A stretch of DNA of 64,000 nucleotides from Lysinibacillus sp. B2A1 (GTDB lineage: Bacteria > Bacillota > Bacilli > Bacillales_A > Planococcaceae): the NCBI GenBank assembly GCA_002973635.1, contig CP027224.1, positions 4,824,001 to 4,888,000 on the forward strand, written 5' to 3'. The notes under the pieces were generated by a model, which made no database searches, was not told the DNA's origin, and saw only the letters and a list, made by a program, of their open reading frames with translations. The translations under genes were made by a program, and so were the position numbers. Of this stretch, positions 43,793 through 52,599 are shown one piece after another. Numbering within the stretch: position 1 is the stretch's first letter; each line of letters starts with the position of its first letter.

Positions 43793-44335
43793 ATGAACAT
43801 CAATACTAGCTTACAAGTACTATTAAATGATATTGCTCAGAAACAAAAGAAGGGGCTTCCTTTTATCATGGCCTCCATATTTATTTGGGGAGTTATCACA
43901 ACAATCACATTGCTGCCTTTAGATTTAATGATAAAAAATATTGGTATTCTATCTTGTGGTGCATTGCTGTTTCCTGTTTCAATTCTTTGTGCCAAAATAT
44001 TAAAGGTTGATTTATTTTATAAAGAAAATCCATTGATTAATGGACTGTTGATTGCAACAAACAATCAAATTTTATATTTACTTATTTGTATTCTTCTATT
44101 GATTAAAGCACCTATGTGGGTCTTACCTGTATATGCAATTATTTACGGTGCACATTTGTTACCATATTCATTCTTTTATCAATCCAAAAATTATCGATAT
44201 AGTTCAATATTTATTTGCGGAGCTATTTTGATAAGTATAATTTTCTTCCATTTAAATATTATCTTTGTCCCGATAATCGTAGAAATTGGTGTGCTTTTCT
44301 TATTTTTAATGCTGAAAAAGGAAATTAAAAGCTAG
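43793..44335 (+). CDS. DUF7010-like membrane protein
   Basis: A 180-aa protein. The ATG at 43793 is chosen for AAGGAGACGGAG. A short cytoplasmic N-terminus (SLQVLLNDIAQKQKKGLPFIMA) precedes six predicted helices, including VITTITLLPLDLMI, GALLFPVSILCAKIL and IFVPIIVEIGVLFLFLML. It resembles the DUF7010 group of small membrane proteins; I hold this from general pattern only. It is the third gene of the LytTR operon and may be the regulated output. Confidence 0.7.
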   Translation: MNINTSLQVLLNDIAQKQKKGLPFIMASIFIWGVITTITLLPLDLMIKNIGILSCGALLFPVSILCAKILKVDLFYKENPLINGLLIATNNQILYLLICILLLIKAPMWVLPVYAIIYGAHLLPYSFFYQSKNYRYSSIFICGAILISIIFFHLNIIFVPIIVEIGVLFLFLMLKKEIKS

Positions 44336-44380
44336 TCTATACGGGGATGAAGTTGAACTCTTTAACTAAATATCAAAAAC

Positions 44381-44411
44381 GCCTTAGAAATCAATGTTTC
44401 TAGGGCTTTTT
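44381..44411 (+). terminator. Terminator of the LytTR operon
   Basis: GCCTTAGAAA pairs with TTTCTAGGGC around TCAATG and is followed by TTTTTG. Confidence 0.9.
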
Positions 44412-44903
44412 GTTGTGAATTTATACATCTAAAATCTATTTTAATTCGATATTTCCCAAATATCTGTAACAGGTTCACTTGACCATTTCAACTAAACTCA
44501 GGTTCCTGTTAAAGTCCAATTATCATGCATGATAAATCGTTGATACTAAGAAAACGTTGATATATCATAGAAGATTTCATAATCAACAAGTGTTACCATG
44601 TGTCCACCACTAACACCAAGGTCAATAGTTTTATAATTACTCATAGAGATATACCTAAGATTTCATTCCAGATGTCTACCCTTTGTTTGGCGAAAAACTT
44701 ACGTATCATCATTCCATCACTTGTAATGTTCCTTGTGAATAGACAAAGGATTGACCATTAATAATGAAAGGCTTACTTAAATCAAGTCCTATCCTCATCA
44801 TAAGTCATACCACATATTGTACAAATACTCCAATTCAATTTAGCACCTATTTTGAATGATGTTTGTCAGATTGATGCTTTCTCTCAGCTATACATCACGA
44901 TTT
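44412..44903 (-). pseudogene. Decayed coding remnant, identity unknown
   Basis: About 490 nt without an intact gene. On the minus strand short open pieces read like protein (LDLSKPFIINGQSFVYSQGT; SNYKTIDLGVSGGHMVTLVD) but are broken by stops and frame changes. I do not recognise the parent gene. This fits a region losing function within the island. Confidence 0.4.
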
Positions 44904-46442
44904 CTATGGTGTAGATTTCATATAACGTGGTGTAGTACCTATAGGATTCTGACTTGGAAAAGGTAGACTATTATTGTTCGTTACCCAGCCATTAAAATTA
45001 AATGTGAATTCCACACGAGCGTCTGTATTCTGCGTATCAATATCTTGTATATAGGCTTTCAATCTACTTTCTAGGTAATTCGGTTTGATGAAATCTGCAT
45101 AGGGTATCGACTTTAACTCATTAAAAGGTAATAAATAGTCTTCGATAAGGGTATTGAGCTCATCATATTCGACAGGTTCTAGTAGCTCATAGTCATAGTC
45201 AATATGAATTACTGTTGTATATTTCTGTCCATGCTGTTTATGCACAATTTCAATCGGGTATCGGTATCTTGCTTCAGTTCCAATGACACCCGCTGAAAAC
45301 ACATCACGATAGAGCTCTTTGTTTATAGTAGGCTCAGGTGGCACAGCTTTTCTATCCTTCATATTCTGTGAGTAAATAATAAATTTGTCTGTTGCAAAGT
45401 CACCTCTGGACGCACCATTTAAAACGGATTCTTTCATAAATGTTTCGTCTAAATAGTTCAACGGCTTACTGGAAATAGCAAATGCCGAGCTGACAGCCAC
45501 TCCACCTGTAGTAAGTAAAATTAATAGTGCCATTACAACCATTCCTGATTTCTTCTTATTCATATCCATAATAGAGAGTATCCTTTTTTTTAGAATTTGT
45601 GTACTCCCTAGAAAATTTGTGAAAAAAACACCTTCTCCTCTTTTTAATTTCTCAGCATGTAGAATCGTCTGACTATACGTTTTTCTAAGCTGGATGTCAG
45701 TATTTTTTACTACTTCCTCATCACAAGCGTGTTCACAAAGATTGTCTAATTCTTTAGCGAACAGATAGAACAATGGATTGAACCAATGAATACTACTAAC
45801 CAACAACACAAACGCTTTATACCATAAATCCTTTCGCTTCAAATGAACTAACTCATGCTTCAATATCATGTTTAGTTCTTCTTCTCGATAAGCATTATTA
45901 GGAAGCCAAATAGTATTATTAGTAAATCCCACTAACATGGGGGAATGGATACAGCTACATTCTTTCAATGCGATTTCCTTAGTGATATTCATTTCACGTT
46001 TAACTTTTTCAAGCAAATGAAGGGTTTTCGTTTCAGTTATCGTTTGCCCCCATCTTTTCACCATGTTCATAAAACGATAATGTCTTACGAGATGAACTGT
46101 CAAAAATACAATGATTCCTAAAATCCATATGATCATCCCTATTTGCCATACAGAAAGTGCTGATATGGTATCTACAGATGTCGACACAAGTGTTACTTGA
46201 CTACTGTTAACTGGAACAAGTTCTTTAGATGGCAATGGCGCTTGTTCTGATAAATTGACAACTGTGGACGACATATTGAACGTAAATGGGAAAATAAACC
46301 CTACAAGGATAACAAGCCAGCCATAATAGAGCCATTTAGCACTGTAGCGTTTTAAAAGGAAAGGTGTTACAGCTATAAAGAGTAGTCCAATAAAGGTCAT
46401 TACTACAGATTTAAAGAATAAACCTATCATGATACTTTGCAT
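44904..46442 (-). CDS. BlaR1/MecR1-type M56 membrane metalloprotease
   Basis: A 512-aa signal-transducing protease. Four membrane helices in residues about 1-320 surround an M56 zinc protease domain with HELVH at about 196-200 and the second metal region ELDNLCEHACDEEVV near 235. After helix 4 (MVVMALLILLTTGGVAVSSAF) the extracellular C-terminus of about 190 residues shows no penicillin-binding SxxK/SxN domain. The sensed ligand is therefore probably not a beta-lactam. It follows BlaI by 1 nt and should cleave it when activated. No lactamase gene is adjacent. Confidence 0.88.
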   Translation of the reverse strand: MQSIMIGLFFKSVVMTFIGLLFIAVTPFLLKRYSAKWLYYGWLVILVGFIFPFTFNMSSTVVNLSEQAPLPSKELVPVNSSQVTLVSTSVDTISALSVWQIGMIIWILGIIVFLTVHLVRHYRFMNMVKRWGQTITETKTLHLLEKVKREMNITKEIALKECSCIHSPMLVGFTNNTIWLPNNAYREEELNMILKHELVHLKRKDLWYKAFVLLVSSIHWFNPLFYLFAKELDNLCEHACDEEVVKNTDIQLRKTYSQTILHAEKLKRGEGVFFTNFLGSTQILKKRILSIMDMNKKKSGMVVMALLILLTTGGVAVSSAFAISSKPLNYLDETFMKESVLNGASRGDFATDKFIIYSQNMKDRKAVPPEPTINKELYRDVFSAGVIGTEARYRYPIEIVHKQHGQKYTTVIHIDYDYELLEPVEYDELNTLIEDYLLPFNELKSIPYADFIKPNYLESRLKAYIQDIDTQNTDARVEFTFNFNGWVTNNNSLPFPSQNPIGTTPRYMKSTP

Positions 46443-46443
46443 T

Positions 46444-46812
46444 TTAATCCCTCTTTTCTTCCACCCATTTAAGTAAAGAAGCTAAATCTTCATTAGAAAT
46501 AGTATCGGATTTATAGAGTGTGCCTACTAAATTCATAAAAGAGTTTTTATGATAGAGCTTCATAAAATGAGCTGTTTCAAAATGTAGATAATCGTCTTTT
46601 TCCACTATCGGATAATAAAAACGCTCCTTGCCTTTTTTCTCACTGCGAAGAAATCCACGTTCAGTTAATCTATTCATAAGAGATACTACGGTTTGAATTT
46701 TCCAATTGTTCTCATTGCCTATGCTCTCCATTATTAAGCCTGTCGTAATGGGAGGATTACTTTCCCAAGCTACTTTCATAATTTTAAATTCTGTTTCAGG
46801 TAATCTTTTCAT
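46444..46812 (-). CDS. BlaI/MecI-family repressor
   Basis: A 122-aa winged-helix repressor: LPETEFKIMKVAWESNPPITTG, the recognition region WKIQTVVSLMNRLTERGFL and wing SEKKGKERFYYPIV. The C-terminal dimer region is normal in length. GAGGAGGTGAG precedes the ATG. It forms a two-gene operon with the M56 protease and is expected to repress its own promoter through the operators just upstream. Confidence 0.93.
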   Translation of the reverse strand: MKRLPETEFKIMKVAWESNPPITTGLIMESIGNENNWKIQTVVSLMNRLTERGFLRSEKKGKERFYYPIVEKDDYLHFETAHFMKLYHKNSFMNLVGTLYKSDTISNEDLASLLKWVEEKRD

Positions 46813-46830
46813 ATATACTCACCTCCTCTA

Positions 46831-46883
46831 TTTAAGACAAATGCCTTAAATAATATAATACATCTGTCTTAAATGGTTGGCAA
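46831..46883 (-). promoter_or_regulatory. blaI promoter with BlaI-type operators
   Basis: On the minus strand TTGCCA (46878-46883), 17 nt, TATTAT (46855-46860). A half-palindrome TTTAAGACAG sits in the spacer and an imperfect palindrome ATTTAAGGCATTTGTCTTAA downstream of the -10. Together they are good candidates for autoregulation by BlaI. Confidence 0.75.
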
Positions 46884-47041
46884 TATGAAGTTGGAATAAG
46901 ATGGGCGACTTTAGTTTTTGCAAAAGAAGCTTATTCTTTTTATCCACAAATCTTTTTTCTTATAGTGGTTAATTCATTTTTGATAACCTTGAGATTTAAA
47001 CACTCCCATTAAAATAGAGCTAATATTTGCTGGTGTACCTA

Positions 47042-47268
47042 CACAAAAAGAATATCCTTGCACATGCCATTGAGCATTATGCAAAATTAACAAAAGTCCA
47101 CAGAATTAGAATCCATGCCCAATGCCATTCTCACGCCTACCTACTCATTAGTAATATCCATTGATTATAAAAAAACCTTTAGGACATGAAGATATTGAAG
47201 CAACTTTAGGCACATATGAACATCTATATACAAATAGTAACTTTAAAGTTAAGTTACTAACAAATTAA
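47042..47268 (+). pseudogene. int: Tyrosine recombinase (integrase) C-terminal relic
   Basis: Frame 1 (47042-47158) encodes AHAIEHYAKLTKVHRIRIHA then QCHSHAYLLISN. It aligns by eye with the integrase consensus RIRIHDLRHSHASLLI, with the catalytic Arg changed to Cys. After a frameshift, 47176-47268 encodes PLGHEDIEATLGTYEHLYTN then SNF, the LGHxxxxTTLxxYxHL motif holding the catalytic Tyr. The N-terminal part is gone and about ten residues between the two blocks are missing. It lies between blaI and guaA and points towards the guaA 3' end, the usual place for an integrase next to its att site. Confidence 0.8.
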
Positions 47269-47345
47269 ACAGAATCATCTCTTTTAAAGAAGCAAAAAAA
47301 ATCAGTTTACAGTTATCTATGCAAATAAAAAGTATATTAGAAATC

Positions 47346-47389
47346 AAAAAAAGAGTTATAAACCCTTATTCACCAAGGGTTTATAACTC
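47346..47389 (-). terminator. guaA terminator
   Basis: GAGTTATAAACCCTT and AAGGGTTTATAACTC form a perfect 15-bp stem with a 7-nt loop, followed by a run of seven T on the minus strand. Confidence 0.95.
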
Positions 47390-47397
47390 TCCTACTA

Positions 47398-48951
47398 TTA
47401 TTCCCACTCAATCGTCGCTGGTGGCTTAGATGTAATATCGTACAGTACGCGATTCACGTGTTTTACTTCGTTTACTAGGCGGACAGAGATTTTCTCTAAT
47501 ACATCCCAAGGAATGCGTGCCCAGTCAGAAGTCATACCGTCGATAGATGTTACGGCACGGATACCGATTGCGTAGTCATACGTACGTGCATCGCCCATTA
47601 CGCCGACTGAACGGATATCAGGTAATACCGTGAAGTATTGCCAAATGTCGCGTTCAAGGCCAGCTTTTGCGATTTCTTCACGTAGGATGAAATCAGATTC
47701 GCGTACAATTTCAAGCTTTTCTTCAGTTACTTCACCAAGTACACGGATACCAAGACCTGGACCTGGGAATGGTTGGCGCCAAACGATTTTTTCATCAAGG
47801 CCAAGCTCTAAGCCTAATGCACGCACTTCATCTTTAAACAAAGTTTTAAGTGGCTCAATTAATTGGAATTGCATATCTTCCGGTAGACCGCCAACATTGT
47901 GGTGTGACTTAATTGTTTGTGCCGTAGATGTACCTGATTCGATAATGTCAGTATAAAGTGTTCCTTGTGCTAGGAAGTCCATACCTTCAAGCTTTGATGC
48001 TTCTTCATCGAAGACATAAATAAATTCATTACCGATAATTTTACGTTTTTTCTCAGGGTCAGATACGCCCGCAAGTTTATCCATGAAACGTTGACGTGCA
48101 TCAATTTTAATAAGATTCATGTCGAAGTCTTCAGTAAATGTTTTCATTACTTGCTCAACTTCACCTTTACGGTTTAAGTTGTGGTCCACAAACATACATG
48201 TTAATTGGTCGCCGATTGCTTTATGAATTAAAACCGCAACAACAGATGAATCTACACCGCCAGAAAGTGCACATAATACTTTTTTGTCACCTACTATTTC
48301 GCGGATTTTCGCGATTTCAAGCTCAATGAAGTTTGCCATTGACCAGTCGCCTTTTGCTTCACAAATATCGAACACAAACTGACGTAATAGGTCATTACCA
48401 TATACAGAGTGACGTACCTCTGGGTGGAATTGTACTGCATAAAATTTACGTTCTACATTTGCCATTGCAGCAATTGGACAAGAAGCACTTGTTGCGATTA
48501 CTTCAAAGCCAGCAGGAACTTCTGTCACATGGTCACCATGGCTCATCCAAACGATTTGCTCAGATGGCAACTCTCCAAATAGTTTATTGGAAGTTGTTAC
48601 TTGGATTTCTGCTTTCCCGTATTCACGAGCTTCAGCACCTTCAACTTTACCACCTTGTGTATGTGCCATTAATTGCATACCATAGCAAATACCTAAGATT
48701 GGTAAGCCTAATTCAAAAATAGCTGGGTCTACATGAAATGCTTTTTCATCATAAACAGAGTTTGGGCCACCTGAAAAGATAATACCTGTCGCATTCATGT
48801 CTTTAATTTCTTCTGCTGTTACTGTGTGTGGGTGTAGCTCACTGAAAACACCAAATTCACGGATACGACGCGTAATTAATTGGTTAAATTGGCTACCGAA
48901 GTCTAGTACAACGATTTTTTCTTGCTCTTTTAATAAAGGGCTAGCTGACAA
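47398..48951 (-). CDS. guaA: GMP synthase (glutamine-hydrolysing) GuaA
   Basis: A 517-aa enzyme converting XMP to GMP with glutamine and ATP. The N-terminal class I amidotransferase domain has [10 protein letters not shown] (nucleophile Cys near 85) and AVQFHPEV near 173. The ATP pyrophosphatase domain has LSGGVDSSV near 230, and the C-terminal dimer domain ends [13 protein letters not shown] [13 protein letters not shown] at 48951 with AGGTGG at 5-6 nt is the best start; a GTG at 48960 lacks a good site. The 3' end is the apparent integration site of the adjoining island. Expression is under a guanine riboswitch. Confidence 0.96.
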   Translation of the reverse strand: MSASPLLKEQEKIVVLDFGSQFNQLITRRIREFGVFSELHPHTVTAEEIKDMNATGIIFSGGPNSVYDEKAFHVDPAIFELGLPILGICYGMQLMAHTQGGKVEGAEAREYGKAEIQVTTSNKLFGELPSEQIVWMSHGDHVTEVPAGFEVIATSASCPIAAMANVERKFYAVQFHPEVRHSVYGNDLLRQFVFDICEAKGDWSMANFIELEIAKIREIVGDKKVLCALSGGVDSSVVAVLIHKAIGDQLTCMFVDHNLNRKGEVEQVMKTFTEDFDMNLIKIDARQRFMDKLAGVSDPEKKRKIIGNEFIYVFDEEASKLEGMDFLAQGTLYTDIIESGTSTAQTIKSHHNVGGLPEDMQFQLIEPLKTLFKDEVRALGLELGLDEKIVWRQPFPGPGLGIRVLGEVTEEKLEIVRESDFILREEIAKAGLERDIWQYFTVLPDIRSVGVMGDARTYDYAIGIRAVTSIDGMTSDWARIPWDVLEKISVRLVNEVKHVNRVLYDITSKPPATIEWE

Positions 48952-48999
48952 AATTTCCACCTCTTCTACTATTTTTAAAGGACACCTTCATGTGTTCAA

Positions 49000-49037
49000 A
49001 GAAAAACGCGTATGAAAGTAAAAACTTCCTACGCGTT
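49000..49037 (-). terminator. Riboswitch terminator upstream of guaA
   Basis: On the minus strand AACGCGTA pairs with TACGCGTT (inner GAAGT/ACTTTC), followed by TTTCTTTG. It lies about 80 nt after the aptamer and about 50 nt before guaA. Confidence 0.8.
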
Positions 49038-49118
49038 CATAAGCTCTTGAAATATAAAGGCGAATGCGTATTAAAGAAAAGTGATTTTACGTACTACTCA
49101 CCTAACCAAAACATCCAC

Positions 49119-49189
49119 CTTCATAGAGAAATCATTTACGGTGATCTCGTAGAAACATCCGAACCTTATTATCGAACTTATATGAAAGC
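49119..49189 (-). promoter_or_regulatory. Guanine riboswitch aptamer of guaA
   Basis: Minus strand: P1 CTTTCATA with TATGAAGG, P2 GTTCGA with TTCGGAT, L2 TAATAAGG, J2/3 ATGTTTCTACG, P3 with ACCGTAAAT, then CTCTATGAAGG. C74 (CTATG) indicates guanine. The P3 stem is weaker than at purE and pbuG. It would switch off GMP synthesis when guanine is plentiful. Confidence 0.9.
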
Positions 49190-49215
49190 AATCCTTATCA
49201 TATATAATTTTTTTC

Positions 49216-49244
49216 ATTTTACTCTTTGTACCCACTAAAATCAA
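49216..49244 (-). promoter_or_regulatory. Candidate guaA promoter
   Basis: TTGATT (49239-49244) overlapping the end of yebA, 17 nt, TAAAAT (49216-49221), on the minus strand. Start would be about 20 nt before the aptamer. No PurR boxes are seen here, in contrast to purE and pbuG. Confidence 0.5.
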
Positions 49245-51421
49245 CTGATAGTGCGATTGATTAAATATTCCCAACTTTCTTTCAGTTTCTTAAAATCAAC
49301 ACTTTGTGCTTCCTTGCCATAAATATGCTGTTCATAAACTGCAGTTAATTTTTGCATTTCATCTGTCTCTAGTGATGCATCCACCCGTTCAGCAAATGCC
49401 CGTAATGTTTCACCATCTTTTCGTCGTAAACCGATGCGTGATAATTGCTTCATTAAATCCTGATAAGAAGCATCAAAATTTGTCCAATCCGCTTCCTTTT
49501 TACGATATGCTCTTATTTGCATTTTAGGTATCCATGTTCTACGTTTCGTATACAATGAAATACTAGTAGCAATGAGCAAAACAAGTAAAGCCAGCCATAC
49601 ATATTTGAGTTTTTTCAACCATGTCCATACTACATCTAAGCTAAATGTTGAACTATTAGCCTTGTGTTTTGGCTCTTGCTCTTTTTTCGGCTGCTCCTTT
49701 TTTTCCTCTGGCTGAGTGATTTGTTCTTGCTGAGGCGTTTCTCGTTCAATATCATAATCAATATTCACATTTCCTGTAAAGCCAATCGTTGGCTCAAACT
49801 CCATCCAGCCTGTTCCAGGTACATATGCCTCCACCCATGAGTGTGCATTATCATTTGTAATGCGATACTCACGTAAACCATCTGACACTGAACCAGCATC
49901 ACCTGGCGCAAAGCCTTTTACCCAGCGTGCTGGAATACCCACCGATCGTAGAAGTACAACCATTGATGTTGAAAAATTATCACAGTAGCCAATTTTTGTA
50001 TCAAATAAAAATTGATCAACATAATCCTGATCCTCAGCAGGAATAGCTGCTGCAGTTTTATCATATCTAAAACCATTGGTAGAAAAATATCTTTCTATTG
50101 CTTTGATTTGATCATACACCGATGTTTTATCCTGAGTCATGTCTAACGCCAATTCTCTTACACGCTGCGGAAGTGTATTTGGTAATTGCAAAAAGCGATT
50201 AAAGGATGGGTCCAAGGTTTCCAGCATGGATGGTTTTGACAGTTGAAGCTGCTCCATACTATAGACAGGCTCACTATATGATAGCGTATAGCTTGATAAT
50301 AATTTTTCCTCATCATTTTGTTGCTCTATTCCTATTTTTTCAGTTTGCTCATCCTGTATAAACATGGTTGAATCCTGTGCTGAAACTGACAGCATCCCAT
50401 ACGTTTGTATTAAAAACGGCATCGGAACAGCGATGTCCATCTGAATTTCACGCGTTTTTTCTAGAGATCCCACCTGTAAAGAAGTTAAAATAGGTGTATT
50501 AGCTTGATAATAATTTTTCCCAAAGTTTCCTTGCGAAAGAATCCATCCTTTTGATGTATAGGTATCCTTCGTGTCTATACGCCAATAGTGGCGATCACGG
50601 GAAGTCGCTGTAAAAACTAATGTATTATCTCCCTGAAATGGTCCGCCTAATCGACTATCATCATCACTATAACCAACTGATTTTTTACCCGAGCCCGAAT
50701 CACCTTGTCCTGCAACCCCTTTGATAAAGGGTACTGGATCAGCCCAGGTTGGTCCTGTCTTCGGTAAAAAGAACGCAACTCCACTGACAAGTAGCACGGT
50801 AACAATCATAGGTATAACAAGCTTCCACTTTCTTATTGCATTATTTGCTGCATCGACTTGAAGCCATAGCCGCTTGACAAATAGGAAGCCTGTCATGATT
50901 AAGCCCAATATAATAACTTTTACAATTGCTACTTTGCCATTGTAGTCACTAAATGTATCTAAAGTAGCAATAAAGAATACTGTTAATGCAAAGAAATAGA
51001 ATATATTATTCCGCACCGTTATCCAGTGGTGAATTAAGTATATTAACATCCAAATAAGAGCAAGGAAAAGCACTGTTCTAAACGAATCTGATACTTGTCC
51101 AAATTCTCCAGAAAAAATGGCTGTCATATTCCATTTCCATTCATGTATTAAAAACGGCAATGTGTTACCAGATAAAAAAGGCTTTTTACTAAATACAAAT
51201 ACTACAAACCACGTAATATATCCAAGTTTAACTAAACCGGATAATAGCGGCTGTACTCGGAATAAGCTAAGCGCTAGGGATAGCCCAATAAACACTAAAA
51301 ATAAGTGAAGTAAACCAGTATTGGTTAGCTCCATTACCGGAATAAGCCATTCACGTAAAATAAAAAAAACAATTACATACGCAATAGTTAATTCTATAAA
51401 ATCTCCTAATGTTTTTTTCAC
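49241..51421 (-). CDS. yebA: Transglutaminase-like membrane protein YebA (TgpA type)
   Basis: A 726-aa membrane protein. About six helices fill residues 1-215, then comes an extracytoplasmic part with a transglutaminase-like domain: Cys in GYCDNFSTSMVVLLRSVGIP (near 479), His in NAHSWVEAYVPG (near 523) and the Asp/Glu region GWMEFEPT. A second membrane helix near residue 605 leads to a cytoplasmic DUF4129-like tail. The GTG start overlaps the yeaD stop (GTGA). This three-gene MoxR-DUF58-transglutaminase module is conserved upstream of guaA in Bacillales; the physiological substrate is unknown. Confidence 0.93.
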   Translation of the reverse strand: MKKTLGDFIELTIAYVIVFFILREWLIPVMELTNTGLLHLFLVFIGLSLALSLFRVQPLLSGLVKLGYITWFVVFVFSKKPFLSGNTLPFLIHEWKWNMTAIFSGEFGQVSDSFRTVLFLALIWMLIYLIHHWITVRNNIFYFFALTVFFIATLDTFSDYNGKVAIVKVIILGLIMTGFLFVKRLWLQVDAANNAIRKWKLVIPMIVTVLLVSGVAFFLPKTGPTWADPVPFIKGVAGQGDSGSGKKSVGYSDDDSRLGGPFQGDNTLVFTATSRDRHYWRIDTKDTYTSKGWILSQGNFGKNYYQANTPILTSLQVGSLEKTREIQMDIAVPMPFLIQTYGMLSVSAQDSTMFIQDEQTEKIGIEQQNDEEKLLSSYTLSYSEPVYSMEQLQLSKPSMLETLDPSFNRFLQLPNTLPQRVRELALDMTQDKTSVYDQIKAIERYFSTNGFRYDKTAAAIPAEDQDYVDQFLFDTKIGYCDNFSTSMVVLLRSVGIPARWVKGFAPGDAGSVSDGLREYRITNDNAHSWVEAYVPGTGWMEFEPTIGFTGNVNIDYDIERETPQQEQITQPEEKKEQPKKEQEPKHKANSSTFSLDVVWTWLKKLKYVWLALLVLLIATSISLYTKRRTWIPKMQIRAYRKKEADWTNFDASYQDLMKQLSRIGLRRKDGETLRAFAERVDASLETDEMQKLTAVYEQHIYGKEAQSVDFKKLKESWEYLINRTIS

Positions 51422-52599
51422 GGTCTCTTCACCTCCGTGAACAAATGATAATAATCGAGTGGATTAACATATACAACTTGTATATGTTTATAACGCATAG
51501 TTAATTCTGCTTGTATAGGTGGCTGTTCTGCCACTACAAAACAAATACAGCTTTTCACCATAGTGGCGAGAGTATGTAATAGTTCATCAGATACTTCGCT
51601 CGTGACATATAGCATTGTTGCGACATGCTTAAAGGCTCGTTGATCTCTTAATTGGAATTTCACATTTTCTGTTGGCTTTATAGCAGCTAAATGATGCATG
51701 ACTTGATCTAACTGCTTATTCCCTTGTATAGGTGGAAACACCTTCGTTTTTGCACCTGCTGAAACAAATGAAATATCTCCTCGTTCATCTACTATCGTTT
51801 GTAACATTGATGCTACTAGCTCAATCTTTTCTTCAAATAACGGTGACTTTTTGGCATGGAGCACTAACATCAGCTCCTGTGATTGACGATCCTCAAATTC
51901 TTTTGATTGTAGTGTTTGCGTTTTTGCGAATGATTTCCAATGAATCCACGAAAAACGATCACCAGGAACGTACTCACGTAGCCCCACAGCCATTGAAGTA
52001 TCTTTAACGATGGAATATGGTGACATCATTGATCCGGCATCAAATTTTGTTTGAAGTGTGGCATATTTCATTTCACGGACCCTTGGATAAATTAAAATCA
52101 CTTGTTCCTTTTCTGCTGAAACACTTTTTTTTGCCCAGCCAAAGAAATCACTGAAAACAATAGTTACACCTAGGTAACGATGCTCACCACGAGGCATATT
52201 TTCTAGCGTATAACTCCAGCTAAAACTTTTCCTAAAGCCTACAAACATAACGGCATTTGCTCCTTGTACCTTCGATTGCACAAGGGATTCACTATTTACA
52301 AGCTCCTCCATCATCATATAAGCAAATGGGAAGCGTGTCTTTCTCTCTACAGTAATTGTAACCTTCGCAGATTGCCCACTTTCAATATGAGAAGGCTCAA
52401 TTTCACGTTCTACAAGTAAAATTTCTTCTCTTACTAATAAGGAAATAAAGGCATATAACAAAAATGGGCTAACTGCAAAAAATACAAACCAGCTAACAAA
52501 GCCCCCCTGAAACATAGCATAGCAAAATGTAAAAATGATTAACAAAGATACTAATAAGAAATGTTTACTTTTCTCTATCAATACTTTCCATTTCTTCAT
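51418..52599 (-). CDS. yeaD: DUF58 protein YeaD
   Basis: A 393-aa protein with two N-terminal helices (HFLLVSLLIIFTFCYAMF; FVSWFVFFAVSPFLLYAFI) and a large cytoplasmic DUF58 domain. The family signature GLREYVPGDRFSWIHWKSFA lies near residues 208-227. It overlaps yeaC and yebA by 4 nt each. DUF58 proteins are normally partners of MoxR ATPases, as here. Confidence 0.94.
   Translation of the reverse strand: MKKWKVLIEKSKHFLLVSLLIIFTFCYAMFQGGFVSWFVFFAVSPFLLYAFISLLVREEILLVEREIEPSHIESGQSAKVTITVERKTRFPFAYMMMEELVNSESLVQSKVQGANAVMFVGFRKSFSWSYTLENMPRGEHRYLGVTIVFSDFFGWAKKSVSAEKEQVILIYPRVREMKYATLQTKFDAGSMMSPYSIVKDTSMAVGLREYVPGDRFSWIHWKSFAKTQTLQSKEFEDRQSQELMLVLHAKKSPLFEEKIELVASMLQTIVDERGDISFVSAGAKTKVFPPIQGNKQLDQVMHHLAAIKPTENVKFQLRDQRAFKHVATMLYVTSEVSDELLHTLATMVKSCICFVVAEQPPIQAELTMRYKHIQVVYVNPLDYYHLFTEVKRP

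Larger units (their letters stand above)
41222..47464. mobile_element. Remnant genomic island integrated at the guaA 3' end
   Basis: The segment is bounded by the guaA 3' end (47413-47464) and a decayed direct repeat of it (41222-41276). A degraded tyrosine recombinase lies directly beside guaA. Between them are accessory genes on both strands: an SH3b protein, LytTR-DUF3021-DUF7010 and BlaI-BlaR1. The guaA 3' end is a well-known integration site for islands in many bacteria. B. subtilis has no such block between guaA and pbuG. The boundaries are inferred from the repeat. Confidence 0.6.
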
